This document shows, piece after piece, positions 60,662 through 64,000 of a stretch of DNA of 64,000 bases. Every line of letters starts with the position of its first letter. Position 1 is the first letter of the stretch. Source of the stretch: Corallococcus coralloides DSM 2259 (GTDB lineage Bacteria; Myxococcota; Myxococcia; Myxococcales; Myxococcaceae); assembly GCF_000255295.1 (NCBI RefSeq), contig NC_017030.1, forward strand, positions 3,906,001 to 3,970,000, read 5' to 3'. Under the pieces are notes generated by a model that made no database searches, was not told the DNA's origin, and was given only the letters and a program-made list of their open reading frames with translations. Both the position numbers and the translations under genes were made by a program.

Positions 60662-62725
60662 ATGGCGGCGGCGAGAAAAAACGGATTGACGCTTCGGATC
60701 ACCACCCCGGACGGCTCCATCCAGGAGACGGTTTCGGAGGCGGAGAGTGTCATCGTGGGGTCGGGCGCCCAGGCGGCGGTGAAGATTCAGGATCCGCGCG
60801 TGTCCAACCTCCACGTGATGCTGAAGGTGGACAACGATGGCTCCGTGACGGCCATCGACCTGGGCAGTGAAGGCGGCACCCAGGTGTCCGGGCAGAAGCT
60901 CATCATCCCCACGGCGCTCAAGCCCGGGGATGTGCTCACGGTGGGCACCTCCCAGGTGGAGGTGCTCTTCGGTGACGCGCCCCGGCCGGTGGCTCCGGCG
61001 GCGGCGGTGGCGCAGCCCGGCGTGTTCCAGCAGCGCCCGGTGATGCCCCCGGCTGCTCCGGTGGCGCCTCCGGTGGCCCACGCGGCTCCGGTGCCTCCCA
61101 ACATGCGGCAGGCTCCGCCTCCGCGGCCCGCGATGAACGCCGCGCCCACGAACGTGGTGGGCACGGTGAGCACGCCGCGCTCCGCTCCGGCGGGCGCGCT
61201 GGGCACGCAGGTGTCCCCGAACGTGACGTCCACCCCGGTGTTCGGCCCTCCGCCGCCTCCGGTGGCGGCGCGCAAGGCCACGCCTCCCCAGGTGGCCCAG
61301 GCCCGCAAGCCGCAGCCTCCGCCGCACCTGCAGGAGCCGCTGCCCCGGGACGCGCAGCCCACGCCGGACGCGAAGGTGCTCCAGGTGTCCATGCTCTGGG
61401 GCGACCAGATGCTGGAGGTCCAGCACTTCAAGGACGGCGCGCCGGTCACCATCGGCGAGGCCGCGAAGAACACCTTCACCGTGTTCTCGCCGCAGGTGGG
61501 CAAGCGCCACGTGCTCGCGGTGAGCAAGGGCGACAAGCTGGAGCTGCGTGCCCCGGCGGGCTCTGGCGTCTTCGTCACCAACAACGGCGACGTCCGCACG
61601 AAGGACGCGCTGCGCGCCGCGGGCCAGCTCAACAACGCCACGGCGGATCAGGAGCAGCTCTTCACCCTGGGCCTGCATGACCGGGCGGAGGTGTCGCTGG
61701 GCACGGTGGCGTTCGTGATGCGCTACGTGAAGCCGTCGCCGGCCATCCTGGCGACGTCGCTGTCCGACCGCGACTTCGGCTTCTTCAAGATCGCCGCCAT
61801 CTGCCTGCTCGGGGCGGCGGCGTTCGTCACCGCCATGGTGCTGACGCCGCACACGGAGACGAAGTCCGCGGACGACGTCTTCGAGTCCCAGCAGCGCGTG
61901 GCCAAGTTCCTCATCGCTCCGCAGAAGAAGGAGGAGGCGAAGAAGCTCCAGCTCTCCGGCGTGGAGGAGGGGGCCAAGGCCAAGGACGAAGAGGGCAAGT
62001 TCGGCAAGCAGGAGGCGAAGCAGGAGGAGGCCGCGCCCTCCAAGCCGGGCACCCCGGTGGTGGACAAGTCCAAGAAGGAGAAGGACCGCCAGGTGGTGGG
62101 CAAGGTGGGCCTGCTCGGCGCGCTCAAGGGCATGAAGGGTGGCGCTTCCGACGTGTTCGGTCCGGGCGGCATCGGCACGGGCATCAACAACTCGCTGGGC
62201 GGCCTCAAGGGCGGCGCGGCCATGGGTGACGCGCACGGCGTGGGCGGCCTGGGTTCGCGCGGCACGGGCAACGGCGGTGGCGGCACGGCGCTGGGCATCG
62301 GCGGCCTGGGCACCCAGGGCAACGGCCGGGGCACGGGCGGGTCCGGCGGTATCGACCTGGGCGGCCGTGGCAAGTCCGTCACCAAGGTCATCCCCGGCAA
62401 GACGACGGTGATTGGCGGCCTGGACAAGGACGTCATCGCCAAGGTCATCCGGCGGCACCAGAACGAGATCAAGTACTGCTACGAGTCGGAGCTGAACAAG
62501 AACCCGTCGCTGGCCGGCAAGGTCGCGGTGGCCTTCACCATCGACCCGGCGGGCGCGGTGGCGGACGCCAGCGTGTCCGAGTCCACGCTGGGCAGCTCTC
62601 CCGCGGAGCAGTGCATGATCTCCCGCATCCGCCGCTGGAAGTTCCCGGAGCCCAAGGGCGGCGGCGTGGTGAACGTGACGTACCCCTGGCTGTTCTCGCC
62701 CTCGGGCGCTGACGCCGCGGAGTAA
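60662..62725 (+). CDS. gltG: Gliding-motility inner-membrane linker GltG (PglI), FHA and TonB-like C-terminus
   Basis: 687 residues. N-terminal FHA-like domain (about 15-100), a Pro/Ala-rich linker (about 110-235), a second forkhead-like domain (about 240-365), one transmembrane helix (FKIAAICLLGAAAFVTAMVL, about 376-395), a Lys/Glu-rich stretch, a Gly-rich segment (about 500-575) and the AgmX/PglI C-terminal TonB-like domain (VAVAFTIDPAGAVADASVSE) with CYESELNKNPSL. So the FHA part is cytoplasmic and the TonB-like end periplasmic, the arrangement of a force-transducing linker between the motor and the outer membrane. Followed by a strong rho-independent-type hairpin. Confidence 0.87.
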   Translation: MAAARKNGLTLRITTPDGSIQETVSEAESVIVGSGAQAAVKIQDPRVSNLHVMLKVDNDGSVTAIDLGSEGGTQVSGQKLIIPTALKPGDVLTVGTSQVEVLFGDAPRPVAPAAAVAQPGVFQQRPVMPPAAPVAPPVAHAAPVPPNMRQAPPPRPAMNAAPTNVVGTVSTPRSAPAGALGTQVSPNVTSTPVFGPPPPPVAARKATPPQVAQARKPQPPPHLQEPLPRDAQPTPDAKVLQVSMLWGDQMLEVQHFKDGAPVTIGEAAKNTFTVFSPQVGKRHVLAVSKGDKLELRAPAGSGVFVTNNGDVRTKDALRAAGQLNNATADQEQLFTLGLHDRAEVSLGTVAFVMRYVKPSPAILATSLSDRDFGFFKIAAICLLGAAAFVTAMVLTPHTETKSADDVFESQQRVAKFLIAPQKKEEAKKLQLSGVEEGAKAKDEEGKFGKQEAKQEEAAPSKPGTPVVDKSKKEKDRQVVGKVGLLGALKGMKGGASDVFGPGGIGTGINNSLGGLKGGAAMGDAHGVGGLGSRGTGNGGGGTALGIGGLGTQGNGRGTGGSGGIDLGGRGKSVTKVIPGKTTVIGGLDKDVIAKVIRRHQNEIKYCYESELNKNPSLAGKVAVAFTIDPAGAVADASVSESTLGSSPAEQCMISRIRRWKFPEPKGGGVVNVTYPWLFSPSGADAAE

Positions 62726-62761
62726 CGGCAGGCCGGTAGGGATTCGTAGACTGGAAGACTG

Positions 62762-62801
62762 AAATGGCGTGGACGAAACGGTCCACGCCATTTTCGTTTT
62801 T
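62762..62801 (+). terminator. Rho-independent terminator after gltG
   Basis: A perfect 13-bp stem (AAATGGCGTGGAC at 62762-62774, GTCCACGCCATTT at 62781-62793, 6-nt loop) is followed by T-rich sequence (ttcgttttt). It is 36 nt after the gltG stop, so gltH must be transcribed from its own promoter. Confidence 0.85.
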
Positions 62802-62880
62802 CCCCGCTGCCGTTTCGTGTCCGCCGTCACTACTGTCCGTGCCACTGCTGCCCAGGCGTGCGAGGGAGCAGGAGGACAAC

Positions 62881-63495
62881 GTGACGGGAGGAGTCGTGAG
62901 GAAGTCGCTGCTGTTGGCCGCGCTCGCGCTGTCGACGCCGGCCCTGGGGGCCACGCCGCCTGAGGGCGTGCCGTTCGAGCCGCGCCGGGGGTTCTTCACC
63001 GAGACCGACCTTGGTGTGTTCTTCACGGTGGGCGGCGAGAACAGCTACTCCAACGCGCAGTCGTACGTGCAGCTGGGCATCGGGTACGACCTGACGGAGC
63101 GGCTGTCGCTGGGGGCCCACTTCGCGCTGGGCTCGTCGGCGCAGAACTGCTTCGCGGGCTACCTGCCGGACTCCAACGTCTGCGCGCTGTCGGACAACTT
63201 CACCGTGGCCTTTGGCGACCTGACGGCCGCGTACCACGTGCGGCTGGCCAATCGCTTCTACCTGACGCCCAAGGTGGCGGCGGGCTACACGCGCCTGGAG
63301 CCCCGGCCGGTGGATCCGGAGGACGGTGATCCGGGGCAGTCCATCAACGCCTTCAACGCAGGCCTGGGCATCGGCATCGAGTACGCGACGTCCTTCGACC
63401 ACTTCTCCGTGGGCGCGGATCTGCTCGGGCGCTACATCATCGGGCCCAACATCATGACGTTCGCGGTGTTCCCGCGCGTGAAGTACACGTTCTGA
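62881..63495 (+). CDS. gltH: Outer-membrane beta-barrel gliding protein GltH (CglE-like)
   Basis: 204 residues. Signal peptide SLLLAALALSTPALGA, then a small barrel with alternating strands (FTVAFGDLTAAYHVRL, YLTPKVAAGYTRL) and the terminal MTFAVFPRVKYTF ending in Phe. Two Cys (NCFAGY, VCALSD) suggest a loop disulfide. In M. xanthus the barrel GltH gene follows gltG, as here. GTG 62881 has GGAGGA five nt upstream; GTG 62896, with GGGAGG four nt upstream, is an alternative start. Six nt separate it from the convergent racemase. Confidence 0.75.
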   Translation: MTGGVVRKSLLLAALALSTPALGATPPEGVPFEPRRGFFTETDLGVFFTVGGENSYSNAQSYVQLGIGYDLTERLSLGAHFALGSSAQNCFAGYLPDSNVCALSDNFTVAFGDLTAAYHVRLANRFYLTPKVAAGYTRLEPRPVDPEDGDPGQSINAFNAGLGIGIEYATSFDHFSVGADLLGRYIIGPNIMTFAVFPRVKYTF

Positions 63496-63501
63496 AACGG
63501 A

Positions 63502-64000
63502 CTACGCGCCCAGGCAGAACCCGGCGGCCTTCATGGCGTGGATGGCCGTGGTGTCGAACACCGGCACTGACGCGTCGCCGGGTTTGACGAGCAGGGTGAT
63601 TTCCGTGCAGCCCAGGATGATTCCCTGGGCGCCCCTGCGGACCAGGCCCTCCATGATGCGCTGGTATCGCTCCCGGGAGCCGGCCTTCACCTGGCCCAGG
63701 CACAGCTCCTGGTAGATGACGTCATGGACCCCCTGGCGCTCCTCGTCGGTGGGCACCAGGACCTCCAGGCCTGATCCGGCGAGCCTGCCTTTGTAGAAGT
63801 CCTGCTCCATCGTGTAGCGCGTCCCGAGCAGGCCCACGGTCTTCACGTTGGCCCGGAGGACCTCCTGGGCGGTGGCCTCCGCGATGTGCAGGAAGGGGAT
63901 GCGAATGGCGGAGGCGATGTCCGGCGCCAGCTTGTGCATGGTGTTGGTGCACAGGACCAGGGCCTCGGCCCCCGCGCGTTCCAGCGCGCGGGCGGCGTCG
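63502..64000 (-). CDS. Aspartate/glutamate racemase family protein (partial, 5' end outside window)
   Basis: The last 166 residues of a PLP-independent amino-acid racemase. Both catalytic cysteines are visible: in LCTNTMHKLA (near 63950) and in LGCTEITLL (near 63600). The His-like GTRYTMEQDFY and TEI segments also match aspartate racemase. The N-terminus lies beyond 64000. Such enzymes supply D-Asp or D-Glu. It converges with gltH and has no evident tie to gliding. Confidence 0.85.
   Translation of the reverse strand, partial: DAARALERAGAEALVLCTNTMHKLAPDIASAIRIPFLHIAEATAQEVLRANVKTVGLLGTRYTMEQDFYKGRLAGSGLEVLVPTDEERQGVHDVIYQELCLGQVKAGSRERYQRIMEGLVRRGAQGIILGCTEITLLVKPGDASVPVFDTTAIHAMKAAGFCLGA

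Overview
The window is GC-rich DNA with strongly G/C-biased third codon positions, dense short-spaced genes and many GTG starts. Three things point to a myxobacterium of the Myxococcaceae (Corallococcus/Myxococcus type): a gliding-motility (Glt) gene set, several Ser/Thr kinases with C-terminal extensions, and many secreted or outer-membrane proteins. The family call is well supported. The genus is inference.

Layout. (1) 1-9.8 kb is accessory in character: a frameshifted metallopeptidase-lectin pseudogene, a DUF1993 gene, then a collinear set of peroxiredoxin, DsbA-like oxidoreductase, class III aminotransferase, formaldehyde dehydrogenase and a zinc-finger Hsp100 lacking the ClpP-binding tripeptide. 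It ends at a decayed IS5-type transposase. It reads as a stress-protection island around a ClpG/ClpK-like stand-alone disaggregase. (2) 9.8-24.7 kb: Ser/Thr kinase divergent from an ABC-F ATPase, a secreted EEP-fold hydrolase, an orphan GspC whose Shine-Dalgarno lies inside a perfect 14-bp hairpin, an M35 metallopeptidase with C-terminal repeats, a zinc-ribbon protein, a membrane histidine kinase, a Slt70-like lytic transglycosylase and an unknown secreted protein. (3) 24.8-34.0 kb: an ODP/FprA-like di-iron protein overlapping a Ser/Thr kinase, a VOC protein, then selA, an HNH endonuclease, a MinD-like ATPase and a protein joining a degenerate J domain to a RodZ-type HTH; the last four run in one direction and three junctions are ATGA overlaps or a short gap. 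A small conserved protein and an RluD-type pseudouridine synthase follow. (4) 34.0-46.9 kb is mostly minus strand: degenerate HD-GYP plus HEAT-repeat pair, OPT transporter, RpoH-type sigma factor, MoxR/DUF58/transglutaminase operon, STAS protein, lytic transglycosylase. (5) 47.2-50.9 kb: small membrane protein overlapping a zinc-ribbon gene, HupE-like protein, helical and coiled-coil proteins, and ribosomal protein L3 on its own. (6) 51.2-63.5 kb: gltB, gltA, gltC, then gltD, gltE, gltF, gltG and gltH, i.e. outer-membrane barrels, periplasmic TPR proteins and the FHA/TonB-like inner-membrane linker of the gliding machine in one run. A truncated Asp/Glu racemase gene closes the window.

No tRNA, rRNA, CRISPR array, intact insertion sequence or prophage was found. 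Assignments come from reading motifs and gene order only; no database search was run.
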